Assembly: GCF_001190925.1 (NCBI RefSeq)
Contig: NZ_CP011072.1
Coordinates: 4,836,001 to 4,900,000 of the forward strand
DNA from: Azoarcus sp. CIB
Lineage (GTDB): Bacteria; Pseudomonadota; Gammaproteobacteria; Burkholderiales; Rhodocyclaceae
DNA length: 64,000 nt
Direction of reading: 5' to 3'
The notes below the pieces were generated by a model. It worked only from the letters and a program-made list of their open reading frames with translations. It was not told the DNA's origin and did not search any database. Made by a program: the position numbers and the translations under genes. Below, in pieces: positions 36,568 to 48,300 of the stretch (position 1 is the first letter of the stretch; the number at the start of each line of letters is the position of its first letter).

Positions 36568-36775
36568 TTTCTGCTCCGATCTATGACTGGGCGGGGACGC
36601 CGCTCCGCATGGCACGCACGGATGCTTCCACAACACTGAAATCGTGGTCGCAATCACCGCCCTGCGCGAGCGAAATCCTTGCGATCATGCGGCGTTCCGC
36701 ACGTCAGCGCAAACATTTTAATGTCATAATTTGTATGCATTGCGATACACCCTATCAGCATATCCTGGAGCGACA

Positions 36776-37264
36776 ATGGACCGGCATATCCACTCGGCAC
36801 AGAGCAAGGCGGAAGCGGCCTTCGACGGGGGGTTGTATTGCGCCGAAAGCGTGGTGCGGGCGCTCGTGGGCACGGCCGCGGACGCGGACCTGCTGACGCG
36901 CGCCGCCACGGGATTCTGCAGCGGCGTGGCGCGCACCTGCGGCCCCTGCGGCGCGCTGAGCGGCGCCATCATCGGCATCGGCCACGTGCTGGGCCGCGAG
37001 CACGCCGGCCAACCGGTCGCCGCCGCCTACGGCGCGGTGCAGGATCTGGTCGGCGAGTTCGAGCGCATCTTCGGCGCACGCGACTGCAAACGGCTGCTGG
37101 GCTGCGACCTGGGCAGCCCCGAAGGCCAGGCGTTCTTCCGCGAGCAGCAGCTGCAACGGCGCTGCCGCGAATTCACCGCAACCGCGGCCGAACTGGCGAC
37201 CACCGCGATCGCCCGCCACCTGCCGGCGGCGGAGCCGTCCACATCCGATCGCGTCTCGGCATAG
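36776..37264 (+). CDS. C_GCAxxG_C_C family redox protein
   Basis: 162 aa from the ATG after TGGAGCGACA; frame upstream is AT-rich promoter DNA. Cysteines at 22 (YCAESVV), 48 (GFCSG), 55 and 58 (TCGPCGALSG), 104, 110 and 130 match the family, whose members are thought to bind metal or Fe-S or to act in redox reactions and often sit near molybdoenzyme or anaerobic genes. CGALSGAIIGIGHVLG is the family core. No membrane anchor. Nothing adjacent reveals a partner; the restriction-modification locus begins 155 bp downstream. The gap (37265-37419) shows no clear gene. Confidence 0.82.
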   Translation: MDRHIHSAQSKAEAAFDGGLYCAESVVRALVGTAADADLLTRAATGFCSGVARTCGPCGALSGAIIGIGHVLGREHAGQPVAAAYGAVQDLVGEFERIFGARDCKRLLGCDLGSPEGQAFFREQQLQRRCREFTATAAELATTAIARHLPAAEPSTSDRVSA

Positions 37265-37419
37265 AGATCGCATAGCATCTTTGGCTGCAGCTAGAGTTTG
37301 TCGGACAATACCTTCACCCCTCGACTGCCCGGTTATTGGAAGCATCCGGGCATCCAGACCCGTGAAGATGCCCGCATTGACCGTAACGCCGGGCTTGAAC
37401 TCATAGAAGCAGACAGAAC

Positions 37420-39081
37420 ATGCATTGGATCGCCCCCTCCGGAAAAGACGCCGCCACCGCCTCGCTCGAAAAGCGCCTGTGGGATGCCGCCGACCAGTTC
37501 CGCGCCAATTCCGGCCTCAAGGCGCAGGAATACTCCGGGCCCATTCTCGGCCTGATCTTCCTGCGCTTTGCCGAGGTGCGCTTCGCCATTCAGCGCACCA
37601 AGCTCGAAGCGGCCGGCGCCAGTTCCCGAGAATTTTCCAGACGAAGCAGCCGGGTCGATGAAACTGCCGCCTACCACGCCGAAGGCATCCTCTACCTTGC
37701 ACCCGAAGCGCGTTTCGACTACCTGCTGACCCTGCCCGAGGTGTCCGACATCGGCGCCAAGGTCAACGCCGCGATGCGCGAGATCGAGAAGCACAACCCG
37801 CAGCTCGCTGGCGTGCTGCCCAAGACCTACAACCTGTTCACCAGCACCCTGCTCAAGGAACTGCTGAAGAAGGTGTCCGAGATTCCGGCCACGCTCGACT
37901 ACGACGCCTTCGGCCGCATCTACGAATACTTCCTCGGCGCCTTCGCCATGACCGAGGGCCAGGGCGGCGGCGAGTTCTACACGCCCTCCAGCATCGTCAA
38001 GCTGTTGGCCGAAATCATCGAACCCTTTCACGGTCGCATCCTCGACCCCGCCTGCGGCTCCGGCGGCATGTTCGTGCAGTCGGCGCGCTTCGTCGCCGAG
38101 CACCAGAAGAACCCGGCCGCCGAACTCGCCATCTGCGGCGTCGAGAAGACCGACGAAACCGGCCGCCTGTGCCGCCTCAACCTCGCCGTGCATGGACTGG
38201 AAGGCGACATCAAACACGGCGGCAACATCAACAGCTACTACGACGACCCGCACAGCGCCACCGGGGCTTTCGACTTTGTCCTCGCCAATCCGCCCTTCAA
38301 CGTCAATGCGGTAGACAAGGAACGGCTCAAGGACATGGTCGGCACCGGTCGCCGCTTCCCCTTCGGCCTGCCGCGCACCGACAACGCCAACTACCTGTGG
38401 ATTCAGCTCTTCTACTCGGCGCTCAACGCCACTGGCCGCGCCGGCTTCGTCATGGCCAACTCGGCCTCCGATGCCCGCTCCAGCGAGCAGGAACTGCGGC
38501 AGAAGCTGATCGAGGCGCGGGCGGTGGATGTCATGGTCGCCGTCGGCCCCAACATGTTCTACACCGTCACGCTGCCCTGCACGTTGTGGTTCTTCGACAA
38601 GGGCAAGGCCAAGACCCCACGCGCCGACACCGTGCTTTTCATCGACGCCCGCCACATCTACCGGCAGGTCGATCGCGCCCACCGCGACTGGACCCCGACG
38701 CAGATCGGCTTCATCGCCAACCTCGTCCGCCTCTATCGCGGCGAGGCACTGGACACGACCGTCGGTGGCCCTGAGACAACGGCCAAGCTACGCGAAGTTT
38801 TCCCTCCCCTTCAAGGGGAGGGCCAGGGTGGGGATGGGTTGCCCGCCTATCGCGACGTGCCCGGCCTGTGCAAGGCCGCGACGCTGGCCGAGATCGAAGC
38901 GCAGGGCTGGTCGCTCAACCCCGGCCGCTACGTCGGCGTCGCGCCGGGCGAGGACGTGAGCGACGAGGACTTCAAGGAACAGCTCGAAACCCTGAACGAG
39001 GAACTGGAATCGCTGAACGCCCAAGCGCGTGAATTGGAGCAAACCATCGCCGTGAATGTGGCGGGAATTCTAGAGGCGTGA
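37420..39081 (+). CDS. hsdM: Type I restriction-modification methyltransferase subunit HsdM (carries an inserted repeat)
   Basis: 553 aa. HsdM methylates adenine at sites chosen by HsdS. The N-terminal helical domain ([20 protein letters not shown]) precedes the SAM motif [11 protein letters not shown] (208-218) and NPPF (290-293). Near 461-474 the sequence [14 protein letters not shown] is encoded by a 40-bp dispersed repeat that also occurs between genes at 23849; its insertion keeps the frame. A C-terminal coiled coil ([20 protein letters not shown]) should contact HsdS. The stop forms a GTGA overlap with hsdS. It may be functional, but the insert lies in the region before the last domain. 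Confidence 0.93.
   Translation: MHWIAPSGKDAATASLEKRLWDAADQFRANSGLKAQEYSGPILGLIFLRFAEVRFAIQRTKLEAAGASSREFSRRSSRVDETAAYHAEGILYLAPEARFDYLLTLPEVSDIGAKVNAAMREIEKHNPQLAGVLPKTYNLFTSTLLKELLKKVSEIPATLDYDAFGRIYEYFLGAFAMTEGQGGGEFYTPSSIVKLLAEIIEPFHGRILDPACGSGGMFVQSARFVAEHQKNPAAELAICGVEKTDETGRLCRLNLAVHGLEGDIKHGGNINSYYDDPHSATGAFDFVLANPPFNVNAVDKERLKDMVGTGRRFPFGLPRTDNANYLWIQLFYSALNATGRAGFVMANSASDARSSEQELRQKLIEARAVDVMVAVGPNMFYTVTLPCTLWFFDKGKAKTPRADTVLFIDARHIYRQVDRAHRDWTPTQIGFIANLVRLYRGEALDTTVGGPETTAKLREVFPPLQGEGQGGDGLPAYRDVPGLCKAATLAEIEAQGWSLNPGRYVGVAPGEDVSDEDFKEQLETLNEELESLNAQARELEQTIAVNVAGILEA
38801..38840 (+). repeat. Family 2 repeat half-copy inside hsdM
   Basis: Forty bases starting TCCCTCCCCTTCAAGGGG and ending GGGGATGGGTT, identical at 37 of 40 positions to 23849-23888. 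The element contains the palindrome CCCCTTCAAGGGG. It is read in frame and adds about 13 residues to HsdM. Confidence 0.85.
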
Positions 39082-39395
39082 AAGTGGCCGAGTTTTCGCG
39101 TATTCCCGTCGGTGAGCTTGTTGCATCAGGCGAAGCTGAGTTGAAGACTGGCCCTTTCGGCACACAACTCAAAGCCAGCGATTACACGGAGAACGGTACT
39201 CCTGTCATCAATGTCCGCAATATCGGCTTCGGTAGCATCAAGGCCGACAAACTGGAGTTCATTTCCCCGTCAACACGCGACCGTCTTTCGTCCCACGTTC
39301 TCAAAAACGGGGACATTGTTTTCGGTCGGAAGGGCGCAGTGGAAAGGCATGTGTTCATCCGCCAAGAACAAAACGGGTGGTTTCAAGGCTCTGAC
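39078..39395 (+). pseudogene. hsdS: hsdS, 5' part (interrupted by IS66-family element)
   Basis: First 106 codons of the type I specificity subunit, starting at a GTG in a GTGA overlap with hsdM. It encodes most of the first target-recognition domain (IPVGELVASGEAELKTGPFG, then NGTPVINVRNIGFGSIKADK and VLKNGDIVFGRKGAVERHVF). After codon 106 the frame enters the insertion element and stops within it. Joining 39395 to 42461 removes the element and one copy of the 8-bp duplication and restores one open frame of 429 codons, so the ancestral gene was intact. The truncated product should not give a working specificity subunit. Confidence 0.93.
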
Positions 39396-39445
39396 GTAAG
39401 CGTCCGCCCATCACCGTCTTTCGTTGGTGACAGGGATCGCCCAGA

Positions 39446-39898
39446 GTGGTGCCCACCAAATTTCTGGTGGGGACCACTTTGGCCACGAATAGCATCACCC
39501 GGGTGACCCGCAAGGGGCGGCCGAACTACCCGATCGACTTCAAACGCCACCTTGCCGCGCTCGCCTGCGAGCCGGGGGTCTCGGTGGCTAAGCTCGCCCT
39601 CGAACACGGCATCAACGCGAACCTGCTGTTCAAATGGCGTCGTCACTACCGTGCCGGGTGGTTCGGCGAGCCGGGCCCGGCGCATCACGCGGCCCCTCGG
39701 CCGCGTGTGGGTGAAGCGCCGAAACTGCTGCCGGTGATGACCGTGTCGCCGACAGTCGGCCTGCAGTTGGCGTCGAAGAGCGTCAAGCCGGCAGCCGCGC
39801 TCGAGATCGTTATCGGCGGCGCGACCGTGCGGGTGCTCGGCGAGGTCAGTCGCGACGCACTGCGTACGGTCCTCGACTGTCTGGCCGAGCGGGCATGA
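39446..39898 (+). CDS. tnpA: IS66 accessory protein TnpA
   Basis: 150 aa. It has an N-terminal helix-turn-helix (YPIDFKRHLAALACEPGVSV, then AKLALEHGINANLLFKWRRH), as in IS66 Orf1/IS3-group-like TnpA, and a C-terminal beta part (LEIVIGGATVRVLGEVSRDA). It is required with TnpB for IS66 transposition. It begins 50 bp inside the element, and its stop overlaps the tnpB start by four bases. The true start may be a few codons later. Confidence 0.9.
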   Translation: MVPTKFLVGTTLATNSITRVTRKGRPNYPIDFKRHLAALACEPGVSVAKLALEHGINANLLFKWRRHYRAGWFGEPGPAHHAAPRPRVGEAPKLLPVMTVSPTVGLQLASKSVKPAAALEIVIGGATVRVLGEVSRDALRTVLDCLAERA

Positions 39899-40242
39899 TT
39901 GGCTTGCCGGCAGGCACGCGCATCTGGCTTGTGGCCGGCGTGACCGACATGCGTCGCGGCATGGACGGTCTGGCGGCGATCGTGCAAGGGGCGCTCACTG
40001 AGAACCCGTTCTCCGGGCACGTCTTCATCTTCCGCGGGCGGCGGGGCGATCTCGTGAAACTGCTGTGGTGGAGCGGCGACGGGCTGTGCCTGTTCGCGAA
40101 GCGCCTCGAACGGGGGCGCTTCATCTGGCCGCAGGCGACCGCGGGGGCGGTGCATCTGACCGCAGCGCAGCTGTCGATGCTGCTCGAAGGCATCGACTGG
40201 CGTCGGCCCGAGCGGACCTGGCAGCCCGACTGCGCGGCCTGA
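39895..40242 (+). CDS. tnpB: IS66 accessory protein TnpB
   Basis: 115 aa, the usual length. The family motifs are all present: IWLVAGVTDMRRGMDGLAAI near the start, DLVKLLWWSGDGLCLFAKRL in the middle and LLEGIDWRRPERTWQP at the end. It overlaps tnpA by four bases (ATGA), indicating coupled translation. It supports transposition by the TnpC transposase. Confidence 0.95.
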   Translation: MIGLPAGTRIWLVAGVTDMRRGMDGLAAIVQGALTENPFSGHVFIFRGRRGDLVKLLWWSGDGLCLFAKRLERGRFIWPQATAGAVHLTAAQLSMLLEGIDWRRPERTWQPDCAA

Positions 40243-40305
40243 AGATCGGAGCATGCCGCCCCCCGGAGGCTGTTCACACGCCACGGCATCGCGTAGACTC
40301 ACGTC

Positions 40306-41835
40306 ATGCACGCGACGACGCCCCTTCCCGATGACCAGGCTGTGCTCAAGGCCCTGGTGACGGCCCAGCAGGCCGAGATCGCGCGCCTGAACTTCATCAT
40401 TGCCAAGCTGCGCCGGATGCAGTTCGGTCGCCGCTCGGAACAATTAGACGGCACGCTCGCCCAGCTCGAACTCGCCCTTGAGGGCATCGAGACTGCCCGG
40501 CGCGAAGCCGCTGCAGACGTCTCGCCGGACACGACCGCCGGCACAGCGTCGTCACCGAAACGCCCCGCCCGCAAACCCTTGCCCGATCACCTGCCGCGTG
40601 AGACGGTCGAGCATGCGCCCGCCGAAGGCGACTGCCCCGACTGCGGCAGCACCTTCGTGAAGCTCGGCGAGGACGTCTCGGAGATGCTCGAGTACGTGCC
40701 GGCCCACTTCAAGGTCATCCGGCACGTGCGCCCGAAGCTCGCCTGCTCGCGTTGCGAGTGCATCGTGCAGGCGACTGCACCCGCGCGGCCGATCGAACGC
40801 GGACTGCCCGGGCCGGCCTTGCTCGCGCATGTGCTGGTGGGCAAGTTCTGTGACCACCTGCCGTTGTATCGGCAGAGCGCCATCTATGCTCGCTCGGGCA
40901 TCGAGCTCGACCGCTCGACGCTCGCCGACTGGGTCGGGCAATCGGCACAACTGCTCGCGCCCTTGGTCGAGGCGCTGCGCCGCTACGTGCTCGCCGCCGA
41001 CAAGGTCCATGCCGACGACACCCCGCTGCCGGTGCTCGCGCCCGGCGAAGGACGGACCAAGACTGCCCGGTTATGGACTTACGTACGCGACGATCGCCCG
41101 GCGGGTAGCAATGACCCTCCGGCGGTGTGGTTCGCGTACTCGCCCAATCGCAAGGGCGAGCACCCGCAGCGCCATCTTCGCGCCTTCTGCGGCATCCTGC
41201 AGGCCGACGCCTATGCGGGTTTCAATGCGATTTATGCGACTGGGCAGGTGCAGGAAGCCGCTTGCTGGGCCCATCTGAGACGCAAGTTCTTCGATGTGCA
41301 CCGGGCACAGGCTTCGCCGATCGCTGCCGAGGCGCTCGCGCGGATCGGTCAACTCTACGCGATCGAAGCGAGCGTCCGCGGCGAACTCCCGCCGATCCGC
41401 CGCGTGGTGCGGCAGGCCCAGGCGCGTCCATTACTGGAGGATTTGCGGGCTTGGTTGGAAGCGCAGAGCCGGCGCGTGTCGCGCAAGTCCGGCATCAGCG
41501 AGGCGATCCAGTACGGCCTGAACCACTGGCAGGCGCTCGTCCGCTACGCAGACGACGGTCGCATCGAAATCGACAACAATGCCGCCGAACGCGCCCTGCG
41601 CGCGGTGGCCTTGGGAAGAAAGAATTTCCTCTTCGGCGGTTCGGATGCCGGAGGCAATCGCGCGGCGACCCTCTACAGCCTGATCGGCACCGCCAAACTC
41701 AACGATCTCGACCCGGAAGCGTATCTACGCGACGTGCTGGCACGCATCGCCGAGCATCCGATCAACCGGATCGAAGACTTGCTGCCCTGGAATCTGGGCC
41801 GCGACCAATCCGACCCCCTGCGCAAGGCCGCCTGA
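40306..41835 (+). CDS. tnpC: IS66 family transposase TnpC
   Basis: 509 aa DDE transposase. An N-terminal leucine-rich helix ([20 protein letters not shown]) is followed by a zinc-binding domain ([12 protein letters not shown], then [11 protein letters not shown]) and the catalytic core, with [15 protein letters not shown] giving the first Asp and [20 protein letters not shown] near the catalytic Glu. The C-terminal IS66 domain ends [11 protein letters not shown]. Full length and without frameshift, so the element may still move. Confidence 0.95.
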   Translation: MHATTPLPDDQAVLKALVTAQQAEIARLNFIIAKLRRMQFGRRSEQLDGTLAQLELALEGIETARREAAADVSPDTTAGTASSPKRPARKPLPDHLPRETVEHAPAEGDCPDCGSTFVKLGEDVSEMLEYVPAHFKVIRHVRPKLACSRCECIVQATAPARPIERGLPGPALLAHVLVGKFCDHLPLYRQSAIYARSGIELDRSTLADWVGQSAQLLAPLVEALRRYVLAADKVHADDTPLPVLAPGEGRTKTARLWTYVRDDRPAGSNDPPAVWFAYSPNRKGEHPQRHLRAFCGILQADAYAGFNAIYATGQVQEAACWAHLRRKFFDVHRAQASPIAAEALARIGQLYAIEASVRGELPPIRRVVRQAQARPLLEDLRAWLEAQSRRVSRKSGISEAIQYGLNHWQALVRYADDGRIEIDNNAAERALRAVALGRKNFLFGGSDAGGNRAATLYSLIGTAKLNDLDPEAYLRDVLARIAEHPINRIEDLLPWNLGRDQSDPLRKAA

Positions 41836-41837
41836 CC

Positions 41838-42422
41838 ATGGGCACTGTTGTACGACTTCCCAAGGCGCGACCCGCGCCGCATCTGCTGCAACTGCGGATC
41901 GAGCTAGCCAGGATCAAGCCGGCCATCTGGCGTCGGGTGGCGGTCCCGGAAACCATCACGCTGCCGAAGCTGCATCAGGTCATCCAGGCCGTGATGGGCT
42001 GGCACGACTGCCATCTGCACGAGTTCGAGATCACCGGCGAGCGCTATGGCGTCCCCGATCCCGATTACGACTTCGAGCCCGTTCGCAACGAACAACGCGT
42101 GCGGCTCGCGACCGCGCTCGGCGGCGCCAAATCCTTCCGCTACGTCTACGACTTCGGTGACGACTGGGAGCATCGCATCAAGGTCGAACGCCGCCTACCA
42201 CCCGACTCGCTCTTCGATACGGCGCTCTGCCTTGGCGGCGCCAACGCCACCCCGCCTGAGGATGTCGGCGGCGCACCCGGCTACGCCGACTTCGTCGCGG
42301 CAATGGCCGATCCGGACCATCCTGAACACCACGACATGCTCGAATGGTACGGCGCACCGTTCGATCCGGCCGCCTTCGACATCGCGGCGGTCGATCTGCG
42401 CCTCCACAAAATCAAGGTCTGA
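41838..42422 (+). CDS. pRiA4b ORF-3 family passenger protein (IS1096 TnpR-like)
   Basis: 194 aa from an ATG two bases after the tnpC stop. The core reads LLQLRIELARIKPAIWRRVA, then VIQAVMGWHDCHLHEFEI and YVYDFGDDWEHRIKVERRLP, the signature of the plasmid pRiA4b ORF-3 family. Relatives occur in and around several insertion sequences, and in IS1096 the gene is called tnpR; its molecular role is not known. It ends 30 bp before the right end of the element and is therefore a true passenger. Confidence 0.9.
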   Translation: MGTVVRLPKARPAPHLLQLRIELARIKPAIWRRVAVPETITLPKLHQVIQAVMGWHDCHLHEFEITGERYGVPDPDYDFEPVRNEQRVRLATALGGAKSFRYVYDFGDDWEHRIKVERRLPPDSLFDTALCLGGANATPPEDVGGAPGYADFVAAMADPDHPEHHDMLEWYGAPFDPAAFDIAAVDLRLHKIKV

Positions 42423-42460
42423 GCGTCAAGACGGTCTCGGGCGGACGCTTACGCTCTGAC

Positions 42461-43428
<968 letters not shown>

Positions 43429-43432
<4 letters not shown>

Positions 43433-45309
43433 TGCGCGCCGCAGAAGACTTGCTGCAGGAACTCTCGGCGCTGGACGAGTCGCATCGCATCGAGGCCAAG
43501 CAGGCCCGCCAGATCGACCGCTCGGTCATGGAAACGATCTGCGCGTTTGCCAACGAACCCGGTCTGGGCGGTGGTTATCTTCTGCTGGGGGTAAGCCGCG
43601 ACCCGCAAGACCTGTTCACCAACGGCTACAAGATCGACGGCATCGGCAACCCCGACAAGCTTCAGTCCGACCTGGCCAGCCAGTGCGCCAGCGTCTTCAA
43701 TCGCCCGCTTCGCCCTCGCGTTTCGGTTGAGGAAGTGGGCGGCAAGACGGTCGTCGTGGTGTATGTGCCCGAGGCGGCGCCGACCGACAAGCCCGTCTAT
43801 ATCCAGAACCTGGGACTCCCACGGGGCGCTTACCGGCGCGTCGGCCCGACAGACCAGGAGGGAACGGAAGACGATCTGGTCGCCCTCTACGCCGGTCACC
43901 AGCTCGACACCCTGGATGCCGCGTTGCTCCCCGATGCCGACATGGACGACATCGACCCGGCCGCCATCGACGATTACCGACAGCAGCGCAGGGCGATCAA
44001 TCCGGATGCCGAAGAACTGGTCTGGTCGAACGAAGACCTGCTGCGCTCCCTGGGATGCGCCAAGCGCGACAACGGGCAACTCAAACCCACGGTTGCCGGC
44101 ATCGTGCTTTTTGGCTCCACCATGGCCTTGCGCCGCTGTTTTCCCATGATGCGCATCGATTACATCCGGGTCCCCGGCCGGCAATGGGTCGAAAACCCCG
44201 ATCACCGGTTCGACACGCTGGAAATCCGCGCCCCGCTGTTCACCGCCATCCGCCGCGCAACCAATACGGTCCGCGATGAGCTGATCCAGTCTTTCTCCCT
44301 GCCCGAAGGCGCACTGGCGCGAGAGGATGAACCCACCTTGCCGCTCAGGGTCATCCGCGAGGCCATCGTCAACGCCGTCATGCATCGCAGCTACCGCATT
44401 CACGGCGCGATCCAGATCATTCGTTATGCCAATCGTCTCGAAATCCGCAACCCGGGACATTCCATCAAGGCGGAAGAACAATTGGGCGAGCCCGGCTCGG
44501 AAACCCGCAATCCGCGCATCGCCGCCGTGCTGCACGAAGTCAATATCGCCGAGACCAAGGGCAGCGGCATCCGCGCCATGCGCGAGCTGATGCTCGCGCA
44601 CGGGCTATTGCCGCCCACCTTCGAGTCTTCACGCCGCCCCGATCAGTTTGTCGCCACCTTCCTGTTCCATCACTTCCTGGGGCCAGACGATCTGGCCTGG
44701 CTGCGGCAACTGACCCGCGAACCCATCAGCGACGAGGAATCCCGCGCGCTGGTGTTCGTCCGGGAACTGGGCGCCATCGACAATGCGGCGTACCGGGCCA
44801 TCAACCGTACCGACACCCTGAACGCCTCCGGTCACCTCCGTCGCTTGCGCGACCTGGAGCTGCTGGAGATGAAAGGTGCCGGCAGCCGTACCTACTATGT
44901 GCCGGGCCCGCGATTCCTCGTTGCACAAGTGGCGCCGGTACGCGAAATCGTCCCTGATGAGTCAAATAGTTACCAGCCCACCGAGAATAGTCACCAGCCT
45001 ACCCGGGATAGTCACCAGCCCCTGGTAACTATCCCCCCGGAACTGGCCGATCGAATCCCGCCGGCCGGCAGCAAACCCCGGCGGGACATCTTGCGTGCCG
45101 TGATCGTCGATCTATGCCGCTGGCGCGCCTTGAGCGCCCGGGAACTGGCGATCATCCTGCACGGGCGGGAACACAAACCCCTGGTGCGGGATTACTTGAC
45201 CCCTATGGTCGATGAAGGGCTGTTGGCCTACACGATCCCGGAAATGGAGAAGCACCCGGATCAGCGTTACACCGTGCCGGCCGAGACAGCGGAGGGGCCC
45301 CGTGAGTAA
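43429..45309 (+). CDS. AlbA_2 / RecG-like ATP-binding domain protein in the hsd operon
   Basis: 626 aa from the ATG overlapping the hsdS stop. An N-terminal AlbA_2 (Schlafen-like) domain covers about 1-125 (ESHRIEAKQARQIDRSV, LLLGVSRDP, GLPRGAYRRVGPTD). An HATPase_c_4-like segment near 300-350 reads REAIVNAVMHRSYRIHGAIQ, then LEIRNPG. Winged-helix-like regions follow. Near 513-533 a 7-residue unit is repeated three times (NSYQPTE, NSHQPTR, DSHQPLV), matching 21-bp DNA repeats. Such genes often sit in type I loci; whether they aid restriction or another defence is unknown. Confidence 0.85.
44965..45027 (+). repeat. Three 21-bp tandem repeats in the AlbA_2 gene
   Basis: Units AATAGTTACCAGCCC..., AATAGTCACCAGCC... 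and GATAGTCACCAGCC... each code for seven residues, so a change in copy number keeps the frame. ATAGTTACCAG in unit 1 and CTGGTAACTAT just after unit 3 are exact inverse copies and could form a hairpin enclosing the array. Confidence 0.8.
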
Positions 45310-45351
45310 GGGTAGGACCTAAATCGCCGCAATGACCGACGGAACGACGCC

Positions 45352-48300
45352 ATGAGCCCCCACGCCTACACCGAAGACCAGCTCGTCGAGCAGCCCGCCA
45401 TCGGGCTATTCGCCGCCCTTGGCTGGCAAACCGTGTCGGCGCTGGAGGAAACCTTCGGCACCGGCGGTACCTCAACGGCCACCCTTGGCCGCGAAACACG
45501 CGGGGAAGTGGTGCTGGTCGAGCGCCTGCGCGCTGCCCTTGGCAAGTTCAACCCGGCCCTGCTGCCGGAGGCGATCAACACCGCCATCGACGAACTGACC
45601 CGCGACCGCTCTGCGATGAGCCTGGAGGCGGCCAACCGCGAGGTCTATCACCTGCTCAAGGAAGGCATCACGGTATCCGTTCCCGACCGCGAGAACGGCG
45701 GACAAAAGACCGAACGCCTGCGCATGGTGGATTGGGAACATCCGGAGAACAACGATTTCCTGCTGGTCAGCCAGTTCAGCGTGACCGGCGCGCTGTATAC
45801 CTGCCGGCCCGACTTGGTCGGTTTCGTCAATGGCCTGCCCTGGGTGGTGATCGAACTCAAGAAGCCCGGCGTGCCGGCGCGGGCCGCCTTCGACGAGAAC
45901 CTGACCCATTACAAGCAGCAGATTCCTTCGCTGTTCTGGAGCAACGCGCTGCTCATCGCCAGCAACGGCACCGACAGCCGCGTCGGCTCGCTGACCGCCG
46001 ACTGGGGGCGCTGGGTGGAGTGGAAGCGCATCGAGCGCGAGGACGAAGCGCGCCGCGTGTCGCTGGAAGTGATGCTGCGCGGCACCTGCGCGCCCGCGCG
46101 CCTGCTCGACCTGGTCGAGAACTTCACGCTGTTCTCGGAGCACAAGGCGGGGCTGGTCAAGATCATCGGCCAGAACCACCAGTTCCTCGGCGTCAATAAC
46201 GCCATCGCCTCAATGCTCGAAGCCCGCAAGCTGGGCCACGGGCGCGGCGGCGTGTTCTGGCAAACGCAGGGCAGCGGCAAGAGCTTCTCGATGGTGTTCT
46301 TCGCCCAGAAGGTGCTGCGCAAGCTGGCCGGCAACTGGACCTTTGTGGTCGTTACCGATCGCGTGGAACTGGACGAGCAGATCGCCAAGACCTTCAAGAC
46401 GACCGGCGCGGTGAGCGAGGCCGAAGGCGACGCATGCCACGCCGCCAGCGGCGCGCACCTGCGGGAACTCTTGCGGGGCAACCACCGCTATATCTTCACG
46501 CTGGTGCACAAGTTTCAGACACCGGAGCTGCTGTGCGACCGCTCCGACGTCATCGTGCTGACCGACGAAGCGCATCGCAGCCAGTACGACACGCTGGCGC
46601 TCAACATGCGCGCCGCGCTGCCCAAGGCGATGTTCCTGGCCTTTACCGGCACGCCGCTGATCGCGGGCGAGGAACGCACCAAGGAAGTCTTCGGCGACTA
46701 CGTCTCGATCTACGACTTCCAGCAGTCCATCGAAGACGGTGCCACCGTGCCGCTGTTCTACGAGAACCGCACGCCCGAATTGCAGCTCGTCAATCCCGAT
46801 CTGAATGAAGACATTTACCAACTGATCGAGGATGCCGACCTCGACGCAGAGCAAGAGGCCAAGCTGGAGAGGGTACTGGGGCGGCAATACCACCTGATCA
46901 CGCGCGATGACCGGCTGGAAACGGTGGCGCAGGACATCGTGCGGCACTTTCTCGGCCGCGGATTGTTGGCCGATTCGGTCGGCAAGGCGATGGTGGTATC
47001 GATCGACAAGGCCACCGCGCTGCGCATGCACGACAAGGTGAAGGCGCACTGGACCGCGGAAACCGCACGAGTGGAGAAGGAACTGGGCGAGCTCGCCTAC
47101 CAGCCACGTGGCGGCGAGATGATGCCCGAGCAGGCACGGCGCGACCTGCGCATGGCCGAGCTGAAACAGCGGCTGGAGGTGCTGACCAGCACCGACATGG
47201 CGGTGATCGTCTCGCCGGGGCAGAACGAAATCCAGCAGATGCAGACCCTGGGTCTCGACATCGAACCGCACCGCAAGCGCATGAATCTGTCGTCTTCCAC
47301 CGGGCAGCCGGGGCTGGACGAAAAGTTCAAGGACACCGACGACCCGCTGCGCCTGGTCTTCGTCTGCGCCATGTGGCTGACCGGCTTCGACGCGCCGAGC
47401 TGCTCGACGGTGTATCTCGACAAACCGATGCGCAACCACACGCTGATGCAGACCATCGCCCGCGCCAACCGCGTCTTCCCCGGCAAGCACAGCGGCGTCA
47501 TCGTCGATTACGCCAACGTCTTCGCCTCGCTGGAAAAGGCACTGGCGATCTACGGCGCGGGCAAGGACGGGCAGACGCCGGTCAAGGACAAACAGCAGTT
47601 GGTCGACGAGTTGCGCAAGGCGGTGGTCGCTGCCACGGCCTTCTGTGCCGCGCACTGCGTGATGCTGGGCGAGATCGAGGCGACGGCGGTTGGCAGCATG
47701 GAGCGCCTGTCGCGCATCGAGGACGGCATGAACGCGCTGATCTCTCCCGACCGGCTGCGGCGCGATCTGTTTGCCCACGAGCGCCTGGTGAGCACGCTCT
47801 ACCGCGCCGTCACGCCCGACCCGTCGGCGCTGGAATTCGCCAGCCGCGTCGCCTGCCTGACGACCTTGGCCGAGACCATCCGCGCCAGGCTGAACCCGAA
47901 CCCGCCGGACATTTCGCAGGTGATGGGCCGGATCAACGGCCTGCTCGACGAATCCATCACCGGCCACGAAATTCGCGATCAGGGGCCGCCGGCACTCGAC
48001 CTGTCGAAGATCAACTTCGAGGCCCTGGCGCAACGTTTCAAGGAATCGAAGCACAAGAACACCGACCTCGAGGTGCTCAAGGCCGCGATCCGCGCCCAGC
48101 TGGAAAGGATGATTCGCTTGAACCGCACCCGCGCCGACTTCGCCGAGAAGTTCGAGGCGCTGATCGAAACCTACAACGCCGGCAGCGCCACCATCGAGGC
48201 GCTGTACAACGAGCTGCTGGCACTGAGCAACAGCCTGAACGACGAACAGCAGCGCCATGTCCGCGAGAACATGAGCGAGGAAGAGCTGGTGATCTTCGAC

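Larger units (their letters stand above)
39396..42452 (+). mobile_element. Complete IS66-family insertion sequence in hsdS
   Basis: 3057 bp. The ends are inverted: GTAAGCGTCCGCCC at the left and GGGCGGACGCTTAC at the right. The flanking 8 bp, GCTCTGAC, are duplicated perfectly (39388-39395 and 42453-42460), the target-duplication length of IS66 elements. It carries tnpA, tnpB, tnpC and a fourth gene of the pRiA4b ORF-3 family, all reading rightward. The perfect duplication indicates a recent, undisturbed insertion. Confidence 0.96.

Noticed and set aside
37298-37555. Small open frame before and into hsdM
   Set aside because: No ribosome site, and it overlaps the hsdM N-terminus in another frame; its Pro-rich end is a shadow of hsdM.
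44965-45027. CRISPR-like repeat array
   Set aside because: Three in-frame 21-bp units without spacers, inside a coding gene; no cas genes. No other CRISPR-like array was seen.
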